A model generated the notes under the pieces. The model made no database searches, had not been told where the DNA came from, and saw only the letters and a list, made by a program, of their open reading frames with translations. This document shows, piece after piece, positions 1 through 9,933 of a stretch of DNA of 64,000 nucleotides. The stretch's first letter is position 1, and the number at the start of each line of letters is the position of its first letter. Both the position numbers and the translations under genes were made by a program. Location: assembly GCA_028284775.1 (NCBI GenBank), contig JANQRB010000013.1, positions 1 through 64,000 of the forward strand. Direction: 5' to 3'. Origin of the DNA: Candidatus Kapaibacterium sp. GTDB lineage: Bacteria; Bacteroidota; Ignavibacteria; Kapaibacteriales; UBA7675.

Positions 1-301
1 TGGTTACCGTCGCCGGTGCGCAGGGCACGAAATAGATCGTTGGGTCCACGTCGATGGATTCGCTGAATTGACTCGGCGGCGTGTCGTGATAGGCCTGAAG
101 CTGGCTGTGCTCCAGCTCGAAGGAGCTCGATGAGGCCGGCGGCGTGTAGGCTTGAAGGCGGTCGCCGCCGCCTTTAGCTTCAACTTCCTGGCCCGACAGT
201 TGCATCGCCGCGCAGAGCAACAGCGTAAGGGACAACAGCAGGCTCTGCCGAAGTATTGACGAAAATCCGCCGCCACGCTGGTATGTTTTTGCTCGATCCA
301 T
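1..301 (-). CDS. Secreted protein, N-terminal 100 residues (truncated by window edge)
   Basis: An open frame starts with ATG at 301 and runs without a stop off the left end. The first 38 residues have the form of a signal peptide: a charged n-region, a long Leu-rich stretch (ILRQSLLLSLTLLLCAAM) and a likely cleavage near LSGQ. After it comes a Ser/Pro-rich segment (TPPASSSSFELE) and then VDPTIYFVP. No family is recognised from this piece. It lies downstream of, and in the same direction as, the eight-gene surface-protein operon, but 236 bp containing a MITE-like repeat separate it from the previous gene, so it may or may not be cotranscribed. The signal peptide makes coding likely; function is unknown. 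Confidence 0.7.
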   Translation of the reverse strand, partial: MDRAKTYQRGGGFSSILRQSLLLSLTLLLCAAMQLSGQEVEAKGGGDRLQAYTPPASSSSFELEHSQLQAYHDTPPSQFSESIDVDPTIYFVPCAPATVT

Positions 302-370
302 GACAACCACTATGCTTAAATGTTTATGATTCTATGTCTGATCAGGAGATGTTTGTTAAGTCGGAGTGCG

Positions 371-533
371 TTGTCAACTAAGTTATTCTCAAGCCCCCCT
401 CTTTTTTGAAAGAGGGGCTAGGGGAGTTAAGAAGTCCTCAAATTCTCATAACCCCTCCCCGTTCGGCGCTCAGTCCGCGTCTCGCTCCCTTACTTCAAGG
501 AGAGGGGTATTCACAAAATAATTTAGTTAACAG
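371..533. repeat. MITE-like element, copy 1
   Basis: This matches a second copy at 53338-53477. Both begin TTGTCAACTAAGT and share a hairpin with CCCCTCTTT/AAAGAGGGG arms (here 396-404 and 409-417, a 9-bp stem), then AGGGGAGTTA, CTCATAACCCCTCC and a second C/G-rich stem. In this copy the ends form an imperfect terminal inverted repeat: 371-383 against 521-533, 10 of 13 positions. It carries about 25 bp more than copy 2 inside the second stem. No transposase is encoded. It sits between two minus-strand genes of the surface locus. Confidence 0.65.
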
Positions 534-537
534 AGCG

Positions 538-1302
538 CTAATTTTCACTGCGCCGCACATCCCGCACGCGCCAGGAGCGATACTCCCGTTTAAGTCGCTC
601 GCCGCCCGCAAAGAAGAGCGTGCGGGCGTGGGGACGCTCCGCGGCGCTGACGCGGAATTCGTGATAGCTGACGCGCATCGACGCCAGCTGATAGCCCTCA
701 TGAAAGGCCATCGCGATTGACTGCAGGCGGTCTTCATCGATGTTAATCAATAGCGTCGCCGACCGCACGTTGAAGGAAGGGCCGAAACGTTGCCGCGCCG
801 AAGCGCCATAGCTGAGCTGCAGTATGCGCGCTCGCTGTCCACCCGTCAGCAGGGTATCGCGGCAGGCGACCAGCCGGGAGTAGTTCATCACCGAGTCACG
901 CAGCAAATTATTAACCTCTTGCAGGCGCACACTTTCTTCGGCAGGCATGCGGTCGGCGATCATAAGCGTTTGCTGTCGCGGCATCACGCTGATCGACATA
1001 CCTTCTTCGTGATAGATCTGGAAGTCGTCGCTCAGGATGTGCATCTGGTCGCCGTGTTGATGGATGCGCATCTCCAGCTTCCGCGAGGCCGTATGAAATT
1101 CGCGCCGCCCCTCGATGTCGACGGTGTAGCGCAGGAAACAATTCGCCGGTTTGGATGCCGCCGCCTGACGAGCGTTGAAGTCGCGCAGCCATTGCAGACA
1201 TTCCGACTGCTCCGCCTTTGCGTTTTCCGCGTGAACGATTTCAGCCGGCAGTGATAGAAACAGCGCCGCCAGCAACAGCAGATATCGGCATTTACCTGTC
1301 AT
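538..1302 (-). CDS. Exported protein of unknown function, possibly LolA-like
   Basis: This 254-residue protein has a clear signal peptide (LLLLAALFLSLPAEIVHA). The mature part is rich in alternating beta-type segments (YTVDIEGRREFHTASRKLEM, DQMHILSDDFQIYHEE), which suggests a LolA-like or similar antiparallel beta fold; this is a guess from pattern only. Its ATG at 1302 overlaps the end of the giant upstream gene by 11 nt, so translation is probably coupled. It is the last tight member of the operon that begins at 15729. It has no lipobox and no T9SS tail, so a periplasmic location is the simplest reading. Confidence 0.6.
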   Translation of the reverse strand: MTGKCRYLLLLAALFLSLPAEIVHAENAKAEQSECLQWLRDFNARQAAASKPANCFLRYTVDIEGRREFHTASRKLEMRIHQHGDQMHILSDDFQIYHEEGMSISVMPRQQTLMIADRMPAEESVRLQEVNNLLRDSVMNYSRLVACRDTLLTGGQRARILQLSYGASARQRFGPSFNVRSATLLINIDEDRLQSIAMAFHEGYQLASMRVSYHEFRVSAAERPHARTLFFAGGERLKREYRSWRVRDVRRSEN

Positions 1303-4300
1303 TATTCCTCTCCGGCTGCAGTGAACGAAACGATGAGTTGATCGTGTCGACGCTATTGTTAAGATCGGGCATCAGAGAGTCGGGTAAGGACAGGCTGCGG
1401 TCGAGTTTAAACTGCCCGCCGCTGTTTTGTCCGCCCTGCGCGCCGGAAGGAGCGCGCAGGAGCCCCGGGAGCAGTCCTTCGTCCGCCGGACGCGCCGCAT
1501 CCTGCAGCCTGCCGCCGGATGGCGCACCGAGGATGCCCAGGAATTCGGCGCTGCGCTCTACCGGCGGCGTATGGTACTGCGCTTCCTGCACGGTCTTGAT
1601 GCCGCGTTCGGTCTCGCGCAGACGCCGAACGAGCTTTCCTTCTTCATCGTATTGATACATCAGACCGAAGTGCTGATCGTCGAAGACCGCCAGGACACGC
1701 AGGGTGCGATTGTCGTAAACATAGGTCGTCATCTGCGCATCGAGCGGCTGGATCCGTACATCGTCCAGACGCATACTGCCATTCGGCCCTGCGATGCCGA
1801 TCTCCACCGTGGCGTCCACCGGCAGGCCCGTCCAGCCGCTTGGCCGCACTTTTGCTTCGTAGAGCGCCCATTCGCCTGTCCGCGCAACCTGGCTGGCGCT
1901 CGTGTTCGCGCTCTGCAGGCCGGAATAGATGGTCGCCGTTGCTCCCGACAGCGGCGCGAAGGCATCGTTGCGTACCCAGAACTTCACCTGGATGCCGGCG
2001 TCGTGCAGGCGCTGCGTCATGCGGATCGTCGCAACGTCAGCCGTCCCGGAGGCGGTAAAGGCCAGCGATTGTTTGCCGGTGTGCGCATGATCGTCCTTAA
2101 TCACGCCCGTCGTCACCGGCAGATCTTCATAACTCATAAAGGCCACCGCGCCCTTCTCGGCATTCTGCGCCAGCAGTACGGGCAGCTTGCCGTCATGACC
2201 GAACTTCGCCGCCGAGGGGATGTCGAGAATGTTAAGCTCTTCCAGGGCTTCGCCGTGCGGCGAATAGGCCGTGACCCGGTTAACGCGCAGCCAGTTGGCG
2301 TCAGCGCCGGGGTTGTCCTTGTCGAACAGACTGAAAGTCGCGAATGTCCCCATTTCATAGATATTGCTTTCGCCGGAGGCATAAGTGCCGACATCCGTTC
2401 GGTAGGCATAAGTCTCCTTGGGCCGCCACTTGCCGCGTTTACCCGCAGCATAGGGGTTGGCGGGCTCGCTTGCCGCGGAATAGTCGCTCCATTCGAAGTC
2501 CCAGTCGTCGCTCCAGGTTACCGCGCCGGCAGAGAGAACCTTGTTCAGGTCGGGGCCCGCCATCGTCGGCGTGAAACCTTCGTTCGTGAATTCCAGGATT
2601 GAATCCGAGAGGTCAACCGGCACATTGCTGCCTTCGCGGTAATACACGATCTGCCCGTTGTCGTTAATCGCAAAGCGCCCGGGACCGGTACGCGATTTCT
2701 TGATCTGGACGTCCTTGAACGTCGTCGCTCCCGAGTCGAAGACACTGCGAGCAAACTGATAATCGTAGCGGTAGACAACATAGTCGTTGGGGTTGGCCTT
2801 GCCGAATTTGAAGGTAAAGGTCAGATAACCCTTCTCGTCCTGATCGAAGTAGCCGATATTATTCGTGAAAAAATCGGGATCGGAAGCGACATCGAAAAGC
2901 TGGTCGAATTGGATCGACGTCAGCGTTCCGCGGAAATCGTCTTCCGGCTGTTCTTTCTTGCGCAGGTTAGCTTTGCTGTCCGGTAGAAAACTATAATGAA
3001 TCGTGCAGGTTGTTTCCACGAATCGGGCATAACTCTGCAGGATAGGCAGCCCGCCGCTGGCCGTAAACAACTTCAGCGAGGCTAGCTTCGCGTCTCGCGG
3101 CGCCTGATCCTTGACGAGTGCAATTGCGGCGTCATTGGGAGCTAAAAGCGCTACATCAGATGGCTCATAGCGTGGCAACAGTGAGGCCCGAAGAGTTTTT
3201 AAGGCCTGACCGCCGTTGGTGACATTGCCGACCAGGCATTCGTCCGTAATCGAAGCCATGAATGCATCGATCGATGCCTGTATCGAAGCCTCCGCCGTCG
3301 TGACCGTCGCGGATGTCATGGCATAGCCCTGCTCGTAGAGCGGATTGGTACAGCCCGGTACAATCGGAAGCCCGCCCAAGGTCGCGAGCGTACTGCCCCA
3401 AGTGTCGTTGAGCAATTTGTTTAACTCGCCCACATAGGGATGCGGGTCGGGCGAATCGCACACCAGCTTGCGCGAGCGGATGTTAATTGTTTTGTTGTCG
3501 ATAAGTCCGAAAAACAATCCGAATTTTTCGTTGAGTTTGCCCGTCTCGGATGTCGCTCCCAGTAATTTGGGCCAGTTAATTTTCAAATCCGGGTACTCCG
3601 TGTACGGTTTGGCAGGCATGTCAAAATGCTGCAGCGCCATTTGTTGACAGCGGAACAAATAGTTGTTTAAGTGGTCGGCCATTTTCTGCCGCCGCTGTAG
3701 CTCCGCGCCCCATGCCAGGGCAGCGCTCAAATCTTCGCCGTAGGTCACGACCGATCCTTCGGCTGCGAGCAGATTGTTCTGCCGCGCGCTGCGCACTATG
3801 CGCAGTGAGTTGATGACAGGGTGATTGCCGGACAAGAGGTTCGGTCCGTGATCCGTCAGGCTCAGGTTTTTGTTCGGAAAGTCGATCGCGCTGATCTGAT
3901 AGGTGCCGCTGGCGGCCGACGCGCTGCGCAGCTCCACGATATCGCCGGGAATAAGGACGTCTTCCAGCGCCATCGCAGCATAGCCGCCGCCGGTGGAGCC
4001 GTCCACGATGTTAAGAGTTCCGCCGGGGCCGGCGTCGGTATAGCTGAGCGTCAGGCCGCGATCCGCTTCGCCCGGCTCATCGTTGGCATAGATTATTTTG
4101 CCCTCGTACATGGCTTTCTGCGCCAGCGCCGGATAACTGCGATAGGCCGGCAAGCTATAGGCGTAATACGCTCCGACGTGTTTGGCCGGCGCCCCGCCCA
4201 ACGTCAGATCATCGTAGCCGTCCGTCGTTCGGGTAATTGCCGGACGCCCGGTCGCCGGATCGAATGCCACATTTTCCGTGGTATGGAAGATACCGTCCTT

Positions 4301-7300
4301 AAACGACGTAACGCTCTTCAGAATCGCGGGGTAACGGATAACTTTGGAGTTAACGTAGATTTTGGATTCAGTTCGATTGTTCTTGAGTGTAGGCCACACA
4401 GTTGGATAAGGCCCGCTCACCACTATCGCCTGCACGAAGCTTAGGTCAACTTCCACGCCAAAGTCCCAGGTAAAATCATCCACGTAACGCGATTCAAAGA
4501 CAACTTCCATCTCCTTACCCGGCTGCTCCATTCGCAGTGCTTTAGCCGGTCCGTAAAACATCGGCACCCGCTCGCCGGGCTCGAAGTAATTGTAACATTG
4601 CTGCGCACTCAATACATGGGTCGCGGGGTCATCAAAGTCCCCGCTGTACGTACTGACGCTGCGCACCTGACCATGCATATTGTTCAGAATGAAGGTGTAA
4701 CCCTGCCGCTGAATAATCTCCTCACTCGTAGAGTTATACAGCGCCAGGGGCACAAGCAGGCGGTCTTTGGGGCGTTCGACCTTTGAGTATGTAATACCAT
4801 CTCTGCTGAGTTCTTGATAGTGACCGTCAAAGGGGAAATCCCTGGCGGTATAAAATTCATGGACAACGAAGCCGGCGCCGTTCAGTCCGCTATGAATATT
4901 CTCGACGACAACGCGGGCATAGCCGACCGAGGGCGAGGGAAGGATACTCTCGCCGAGCGGACCTTCGAATTGCTTTTTGTCTTCGCCGGCGGTAGCGCGT
5001 TGTTTGGAACTTTGGCCGGCGCGCTTTTTGAGCGATGTTACAAGCGCGTTCTCCTCCCGCATCCCGACCGGCTCGTTGGCGGCGACGCCTGAAGAAATAT
5101 GACGCTTTAACTCATCGTCGTACATTTCGTAGCGATAGCGGCTGCCAAAGAGATTCGCCGTTCCATCACCGTCAAGGCCGGGATCAAACATAAGCAGCCG
5201 TTTAACACGGACGCCGCCGCCTTTTTTGGGAACAGTGATGGGAACGCGCAGATAGGAATCGGCCAGCGCGATGCGGCGGCAGGACTTTTCCTCGTCAAAG
5301 AAGGTCCGGCCGAAATTGCTGAGAAATTCAGTCAGCGCCTCGGCATAATTGTTCTCGTTAATGAAGTTCTTAAAATCTTCATACTCAAGACGACCGGCCT
5401 TGTTGGCTTCCACGCGGTCGAGACAGATATTCCGCGGCGCATGCTCCAGCGTCACCCATAGCAACTCGTCGCCATCCACGCCCGGATCGGGATCGTCAAA
5501 TCCGGCATCTTTGACCGCGGAATAACCGGTGATGTATTCCGCCTTCAGTTCCGTGTCTTCAACATCGGGAATCAGGCCGGAATCAAAGAGCGAATACAGA
5601 AAACGAAAGTGCAGTTCGCGGCTGCCGTTCTCACCAAGGTAGTCGGTCCGGATCTGGTCGGCGATCTCCCCTATCAACTGCTTACGTTGAGCTGCCGTTA
5701 AGGAGGGCTGCCATCCGCCGACGTCGAGGTAAAATTTTCTGGTTCTGACAAGGTGATCGTTTCTGTTCAGGTCGGGATTATTGCTTATCAGGGGCAGCAT
5801 CGCCATCGCGCGTCGGTCCTGAACAAAGCTGTAGTCATGTTGTTCATATTGAACGTGTATTTCACCGCCGGAAGGCAGGCGTATCCATTTTAGATGCCAG
5901 GCCGCCGGGTCAAAATCAGCCGATGGATTCTGGTTCACCCAGGATTGCATGCGTTTGCGACGCTCACCGCCATTGGCCTGGTATGCACCCCAGGCGTCAA
6001 TATTGCAGGGGTCGTAGTCCGGATTCTGATTCGCGCTGCTGTACGGACTGCCATGGCTGATAACATCGCCGTATTTCTCTTCTATCAATGTTCCGCTTAG
6101 CCCCTGCTTGTAGTAGTCCGGGCTGCGGTACTCATACCCAAAGACATAGGGCGTGATTCTGGTATTAACGATACCCTCATATTCAATCCAGACTTTTTTC
6201 AGGGTTAACTTACCGCCGGTCGGAACAGAGTTGTTATGAACGCCGCCGGCAAGATGCTTGGCGACGGTCTGTTCATACTCGAAATGAATCGTACGAATTG
6301 GATTGTTTAGATCGGCCTTGGCAAATAGTTCAATTTTATCCAGTTGCTGCAGCTTTTTGCCGCCCCGGATACCCGTGGTATTGCTTAAGGCATCGACGGT
6401 ACTGGTCGTCGCCGAGAGCCCGTCGTCGCGATCGCTGCGGTGAAATTTTGCGATGTGGGTTTTTGTTTCGATCTCATCCAGATATACGATTTGTTTATAG
6501 CCGCTGCGGACGAGGCCTTTGTTATCGTCCGGCTCCGACATATCGGCTATGTCATATTGCATACCGTTGTAGGGATTGCGCCAGCGGTACCAGTTGTCCT
6601 TCAGAACTTGTTTATCTTTGCTGTAAACATTTCCGTGGATCACGTCATAATCGAATCGTACATATCCGCCAAGGTCGTCGTCGTCCGGTCCATCGCCGTC
6701 GATATCCAGGAAATCGTTACTGGTAATTTCGGTTAACATATAGCTGCTTGCATAAGGCTGGTTGCGCATCTCGCCGACCACATAGGTGGCCGTAGAAGAA
6801 GTGTTGGGTATTGGACTGCCCGTGAATTTTGCCAGGTAGCGATCGCTGTCCGGCTCCAGGAGCGGCGCATTCTCTTCGGTGTAGAGGCGATTGCCGAATT
6901 GCATATTCTCTTCGGCCGCCGCGTACACCGGCATGCCATAGACATACCGAACCCCTTGTTCATTCGTAACGGCGAATTCGCCGATTCCCTCGGGCGCCAG
7001 TGCACGAGCGCCATAGCTTTTCAGCGCCGCCTGTTGCGTATAGCCTTTGCCGGCCAGGACATCCACATTGCGCGTTGATGCGATGTGAGAGGAACGGCCG
7101 CTGCGCTGATTGTCATTGATATTGTGGCGCGCATCAACCGGAATAAAATTGTTACGCATCCCGATGAAATGATCCGAAGGGCTGGCTTCGACGCTGCCGC
7201 CCAGGTCATTGTTAAAGCGGAAGAAGTATGGTTCATCAACATAGCTGCAACTTGATGCAGTTGAATTCTTGGCGTAATCATACTTAATGCCGGTATTTGT

Positions 7301-8611
7301 ATTATTATTGACATGACGTTCCGGCCATTCGCCGAATTCAGACTTTTGTTCTCCGATACCGCCATCAAAGCCATTGCTCCAGGAGCTCGCGCCGGCGCCC
7401 CATTCGCGCGAATGATGTTGCATCGAAACGCTGCTGGATTTTTGATTGGGTCGAAAGTGCCCCACCCTGGAGTGATGCAATCGGAATCCACCGCCAAGCC
7501 CTTCACCCGTCAGTGCGAAATTGTCGAAGTTTGAAAATGGGATAGCTAAAAAATTATCTCGAATCGTGTAAGGAACGTCCTTCTCCAGGTAGTAGTCCAT
7601 CAGGTCGTCTGTATTTTCTACCGCGGTGCCCGAGTACATGTAGCCCCATGCTTTGCGCTTTTCACTTTCCATCTTGTGATAGTTAAAAGATCCCTGCAAA
7701 GTGGCCTCGACGCCGGCGAAGGGCAAGAGCTCCCATTTTCCGCCATAAGAGTAGTCTATTGAAGCGCCTGAATAAGGCTCTATATTAACAGGTCTTTCAT
7801 TATCTTCGATTTCATTATTGACATAGAAAGAAAATGCCTGGTTGGCAGCTTGTCGCAAGGATGACCTGGACTTGTCGGCCCATTTAAGTTCTCCCCTGTT
7901 CACAATTCTCGAGCCTACCATCACCTGGGCCGGTCCAACCTTATCCAAAGTAGTCCCCAGCAACAGTCCGCCGGGATTAATCTCGTGATTGTACGTTTCT
8001 TTCCCATCCGAAAGCGAATAGCCGTAGTTGGCCATCCCCAGTGCCTGAGCACTGAAGCCGAGGACATAGCCAAAACCCTTGTAGCTATTCAGTCGCAGCG
8101 AGTAGTTCGCCGAAAGGTTTAATTCCACGGGAATATCGATTTCTTCCAGCACAGGTACCGGCAGATTAATATTTCCGCTGGCCAGTTCCGTCCCGGCGGT
8201 GATGCCGACGGCGGCGGTCCAATTGGCTTTCGTTTTATTGACATATCGTACATCCGCATTGTGATAATCATCGGGAAAACCCCTTGTTCCCCGCACAATC
8301 GATCCCGGATTCAGCGTCCAGCCATAGCCCACCCAAGATGCTTCCTGCTCGGGCGTGACACCGCTGTGATAGGAGAGCGACATGGCGTAGCCGCCGCCGT
8401 TGGCGCCGGGAATATTGATGATTGGCAGGTTGTACGTGAATCCGCCCGTGAATTCATTGACCATACTGGTTGTGGCTACCGGTTCGAAGCCAGCGAATTC
8501 CTGCTGGACGGGGCCGCTGGTTAGTGCGTGGAGCGCTATCGGCGCGCAGATCTGGATCAGCAGTCCCGCGAAGGCCGTTAAGGCCGCTGTACGAAAGATT
8601 AGGGTCTTCAT
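1292..8611 (-). CDS. Giant exported YD/RHS-like surface protein
   Basis: The protein is 2439 residues. I chose ATG at 8611 because it places a signal peptide at the N-terminus (MKTLIFRTAALTAFAGLL...ALHA); an earlier in-frame start at 8644 would add 11 residues. Residues 30-110 hold the signature of large Bacteroidota RHS/YD-type proteins: FTGGFTYNLPIINIPG, then SLSYHSG, then EASWVGYGWTLNPGSIVR. Near the C-terminus is the matching YD-like module with TYVYDNRTLRVLAV and YQYDEEGKLVRRLRETERG. The last 90 residues are Gly/Pro/Ser-rich and look like linker, not toxin. No T9SS sorting tail is visible. Proteins of this class are large, extended and cell-surface or secreted, with unknown substrates. 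The preceding genes in the operon encode a Skp-like chaperone and a lipoprotein that could assist its passage. Confidence 0.8.
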   Translation of the reverse strand: MKTLIFRTAALTAFAGLLIQICAPIALHALTSGPVQQEFAGFEPVATTSMVNEFTGGFTYNLPIINIPGANGGGYAMSLSYHSGVTPEQEASWVGYGWTLNPGSIVRGTRGFPDDYHNADVRYVNKTKANWTAAVGITAGTELASGNINLPVPVLEEIDIPVELNLSANYSLRLNSYKGFGYVLGFSAQALGMANYGYSLSDGKETYNHEINPGGLLLGTTLDKVGPAQVMVGSRIVNRGELKWADKSRSSLRQAANQAFSFYVNNEIEDNERPVNIEPYSGASIDYSYGGKWELLPFAGVEATLQGSFNYHKMESEKRKAWGYMYSGTAVENTDDLMDYYLEKDVPYTIRDNFLAIPFSNFDNFALTGEGLGGGFRLHHSRVGHFRPNQKSSSVSMQHHSREWGAGASSWSNGFDGGIGEQKSEFGEWPERHVNNNTNTGIKYDYAKNSTASSCSYVDEPYFFRFNNDLGGSVEASPSDHFIGMRNNFIPVDARHNINDNQRSGRSSHIASTRNVDVLAGKGYTQQAALKSYGARALAPEGIGEFAVTNEQGVRYVYGMPVYAAAEENMQFGNRLYTEENAPLLEPDSDRYLAKFTGSPIPNTSSTATYVVGEMRNQPYASSYMLTEITSNDFLDIDGDGPDDDDLGGYVRFDYDVIHGNVYSKDKQVLKDNWYRWRNPYNGMQYDIADMSEPDDNKGLVRSGYKQIVYLDEIETKTHIAKFHRSDRDDGLSATTSTVDALSNTTGIRGGKKLQQLDKIELFAKADLNNPIRTIHFEYEQTVAKHLAGGVHNNSVPTGGKLTLKKVWIEYEGIVNTRITPYVFGYEYRSPDYYKQGLSGTLIEEKYGDVISHGSPYSSANQNPDYDPCNIDAWGAYQANGGERRKRMQSWVNQNPSADFDPAAWHLKWIRLPSGGEIHVQYEQHDYSFVQDRRAMAMLPLISNNPDLNRNDHLVRTRKFYLDVGGWQPSLTAAQRKQLIGEIADQIRTDYLGENGSRELHFRFLYSLFDSGLIPDVEDTELKAEYITGYSAVKDAGFDDPDPGVDGDELLWVTLEHAPRNICLDRVEANKAGRLEYEDFKNFINENNYAEALTEFLSNFGRTFFDEEKSCRRIALADSYLRVPITVPKKGGGVRVKRLLMFDPGLDGDGTANLFGSRYRYEMYDDELKRHISSGVAANEPVGMREENALVTSLKKRAGQSSKQRATAGEDKKQFEGPLGESILPSPSVGYARVVVENIHSGLNGAGFVVHEFYTARDFPFDGHYQELSRDGITYSKVERPKDRLLVPLALYNSTSEEIIQRQGYTFILNNMHGQVRSVSTYSGDFDDPATHVLSAQQCYNYFEPGERVPMFYGPAKALRMEQPGKEMEVVFESRYVDDFTWDFGVEVDLSFVQAIVVSGPYPTVWPTLKNNRTESKIYVNSKVIRYPAILKSVTSFKDGIFHTTENVAFDPATGRPAITRTTDGYDDLTLGGAPAKHVGAYYAYSLPAYRSYPALAQKAMYEGKIIYANDEPGEADRGLTLSYTDAGPGGTLNIVDGSTGGGYAAMALEDVLIPGDIVELRSASAASGTYQISAIDFPNKNLSLTDHGPNLLSGNHPVINSLRIVRSARQNNLLAAEGSVVTYGEDLSAALAWGAELQRRQKMADHLNNYLFRCQQMALQHFDMPAKPYTEYPDLKINWPKLLGATSETGKLNEKFGLFFGLIDNKTINIRSRKLVCDSPDPHPYVGELNKLLNDTWGSTLATLGGLPIVPGCTNPLYEQGYAMTSATVTTAEASIQASIDAFMASITDECLVGNVTNGGQALKTLRASLLPRYEPSDVALLAPNDAAIALVKDQAPRDAKLASLKLFTASGGLPILQSYARFVETTCTIHYSFLPDSKANLRKKEQPEDDFRGTLTSIQFDQLFDVASDPDFFTNNIGYFDQDEKGYLTFTFKFGKANPNDYVVYRYDYQFARSVFDSGATTFKDVQIKKSRTGPGRFAINDNGQIVYYREGSNVPVDLSDSILEFTNEGFTPTMAGPDLNKVLSAGAVTWSDDWDFEWSDYSAASEPANPYAAGKRGKWRPKETYAYRTDVGTYASGESNIYEMGTFATFSLFDKDNPGADANWLRVNRVTAYSPHGEALEELNILDIPSAAKFGHDGKLPVLLAQNAEKGAVAFMSYEDLPVTTGVIKDDHAHTGKQSLAFTASGTADVATIRMTQRLHDAGIQVKFWVRNDAFAPLSGATATIYSGLQSANTSASQVARTGEWALYEAKVRPSGWTGLPVDATVEIGIAGPNGSMRLDDVRIQPLDAQMTTYVYDNRTLRVLAVFDDQHFGLMYQYDEEGKLVRRLRETERGIKTVQEAQYHTPPVERSAEFLGILGAPSGGRLQDAARPADEGLLPGLLRAPSGAQGGQNSGGQFKLDRSLSLPDSLMPDLNNSVDTINSSFRSLQPERNNDR

Positions 8612-8664
8612 CGTTCTATGTCTATTGTTTGGCAATATGAACAATCCGCTCAGCGCAGTCCCGG

Positions 8665-9327
8665 CTACAGAGATGCGCGCCGCGGCGTTTGAAAGGGAAG
8701 ATCGGGTATGCCTTGCAGGTCGTCCCTGCGAAATGCAAAGCTGTGGACGCCGCTGCGGAAGACTTCATCGTAAAACAGCAGGTCGAGATCGTCGTGCAGG
8801 GCGAGCGCTTCTTCATCCGCCGGCGGCGTAAACAATAGCAAAAAACGGCGGCTGTCACGAAGGCTGTAGATATTTTCCATCAGGGCCAGCGCGGGTCGCA
8901 GCTGGCGTTCGCCCGCCCGCAGTTTCACGTATTCCTCCAGCCTGAAGTTCAGTGTCTTAAGCCGGGCCGCGTAGTCATCGTAGCCGCCCAGATCCTTGTA
9001 CATGATGTCGCCCTTTCCGCGGCTCGTGTCAGGTCCGATCTCCATCTGCAGCGCAATCGACTGCGCGTAGTTCGCCACCAGCTCCCGGCGCAGGCTGTCG
9101 CTGAAGTCGTCGCGAGCCGTCATTTCACGCAGGGCCAGCAGCTCGGCCGGCAGATAGGCGACGCTGATATGCAGGCCATTGCTTTTGACGTCCCTGATAC
9201 AACCGTTATCTACATTGCTCAGCCAGCGGACATAGTCGGCGCGTGTTTCAACGCGCTCCGGCCCTTGTGAACAGGCGCAGACCAACAGAGCGCCAAGCAA
9301 CAGCATCGCCCGCAGCTTAACTTTCAT
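8665..9327 (-). CDS. Predicted lipoprotein of unknown function
   Basis: This is a 220-residue protein. The start at 9327 (MKVKLRAMLLLGALLVCACSQ) gives a short signal with a lipobox ending at Cys (LVCAC), so it should be lipid-anchored. The rest is mostly helical and charged, with no recognised domain; residues around YVRWLSNVDNGCIRDVKSNG may be characteristic. The start codon overlaps the 3' end of the upstream OmpH-like gene by 11 nt, the same overlap length seen between the giant gene and its follower, so the chaperone and the lipoprotein are probably made together. Function is inferred only from position in the surface-protein operon. Confidence 0.65.
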   Translation of the reverse strand: MKVKLRAMLLLGALLVCACSQGPERVETRADYVRWLSNVDNGCIRDVKSNGLHISVAYLPAELLALREMTARDDFSDSLRRELVANYAQSIALQMEIGPDTSRGKGDIMYKDLGGYDDYAARLKTLNFRLEEYVKLRAGERQLRPALALMENIYSLRDSRRFLLLFTPPADEEALALHDDLDLLFYDEVFRSGVHSFAFRRDDLQGIPDLPFQTPRRASL

Positions 9328-9886
9328 CGGAAGCCTCCGCGCCGCCAAAATAACTGTTTAATGCTTTGAGCACTTCTTCCGTGATATCGGCGGCATCATG
9401 ACCATAGAGCAAGTTGCCCTCGGCGGTCGTTCCGAGGATCATGGTATAGCCCCGCGCCGCGCCGTAGTCTTTGACGAAGGCGTTAATTTTGTCGAGCGCG
9501 GCCTGCATCATCTCGCGCTGCTCCTGACGTGCTTTTTTACCAAGGGAGCCCGCGTAATGTACATATTGCTCCCGGCGCAGCTGCAGTTCGAATTCGCGTT
9601 CGCTGCGTCTGTCGGGCGCTAAGGCGTCCTTCTCGCTTTCATACTGCTCGATAGCCTTTTCGAGCTCCGTTCCGAGCGTTTCGATGTTCTGACGCCACTG
9701 CTGATCTTTCTCCTTAAAGCGCTCCTGCGTTTCCTGCATGGATGTAAAACCGTTGATCAAATCGGCGGAGCGTACGAAGGCAATCTTGTCCTGGCTGCCT
9801 GTGACGACCGCGAAGAGGAGTCCGATTATCAGCGCCATGCCGGCCAGAATGCCGCTTAACAACGCTTTATTGAGTCGAATGTGCAT
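9317..9886 (-). CDS. OmpH/Skp-like periplasmic chaperone
   Basis: This 189-residue protein has one N-terminal hydrophobic segment (residues 10-30) followed by the Skp/OmpH layout: a short strand (KIAFVRSADLINGF), a long charged coiled coil (about residues 50-140, rich in E/K/Q/R) and a return strand (YTMILGTTAEGNLLYGHDAADITEEVL). That last segment closely fits the family's conserved end. Skp proteins form trimers with tentacle-like helices that hold unfolded outer-membrane or secreted proteins in the periplasm. The N-terminal segment lacks an obvious cleavage site, so it may stay membrane-anchored. Its place inside an operon of very large exported proteins suggests a dedicated chaperone, distinct from a housekeeping skp next to bamA. 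Confidence 0.85.
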   Translation of the reverse strand: MHIRLNKALLSGILAGMALIIGLLFAVVTGSQDKIAFVRSADLINGFTSMQETQERFKEKDQQWRQNIETLGTELEKAIEQYESEKDALAPDRRSEREFELQLRREQYVHYAGSLGKKARQEQREMMQAALDKINAFVKDYGAARGYTMILGTTAEGNLLYGHDAADITEEVLKALNSYFGGAEASDES

Positions 9887-9933
9887 GATGCGATCCTGAG
9901 ATATGAATAGTTGTTGATACAGTTCACAATTGA

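Noticed and set aside
406-720. Plus-strand frame starting with FKEGLGEL-like text
   Set aside because: It is translation of the MITE-like repeat plus the antisense of the following gene; such readings are common false genes at this repeat type.
1292-1750. Toxin domain at the end of the YD/RHS-like protein with an immunity gene after it
   Set aside because: The C-terminal 90 residues are linker-like and the next gene encodes an exported protein, which does not fit a cytoplasmic immunity protein.
1427-2602. Plus-strand open frame of 391 codons
   Set aside because: It is antisense to the 3' part of the giant YD/RHS-like gene and shows no recognisable protein features.
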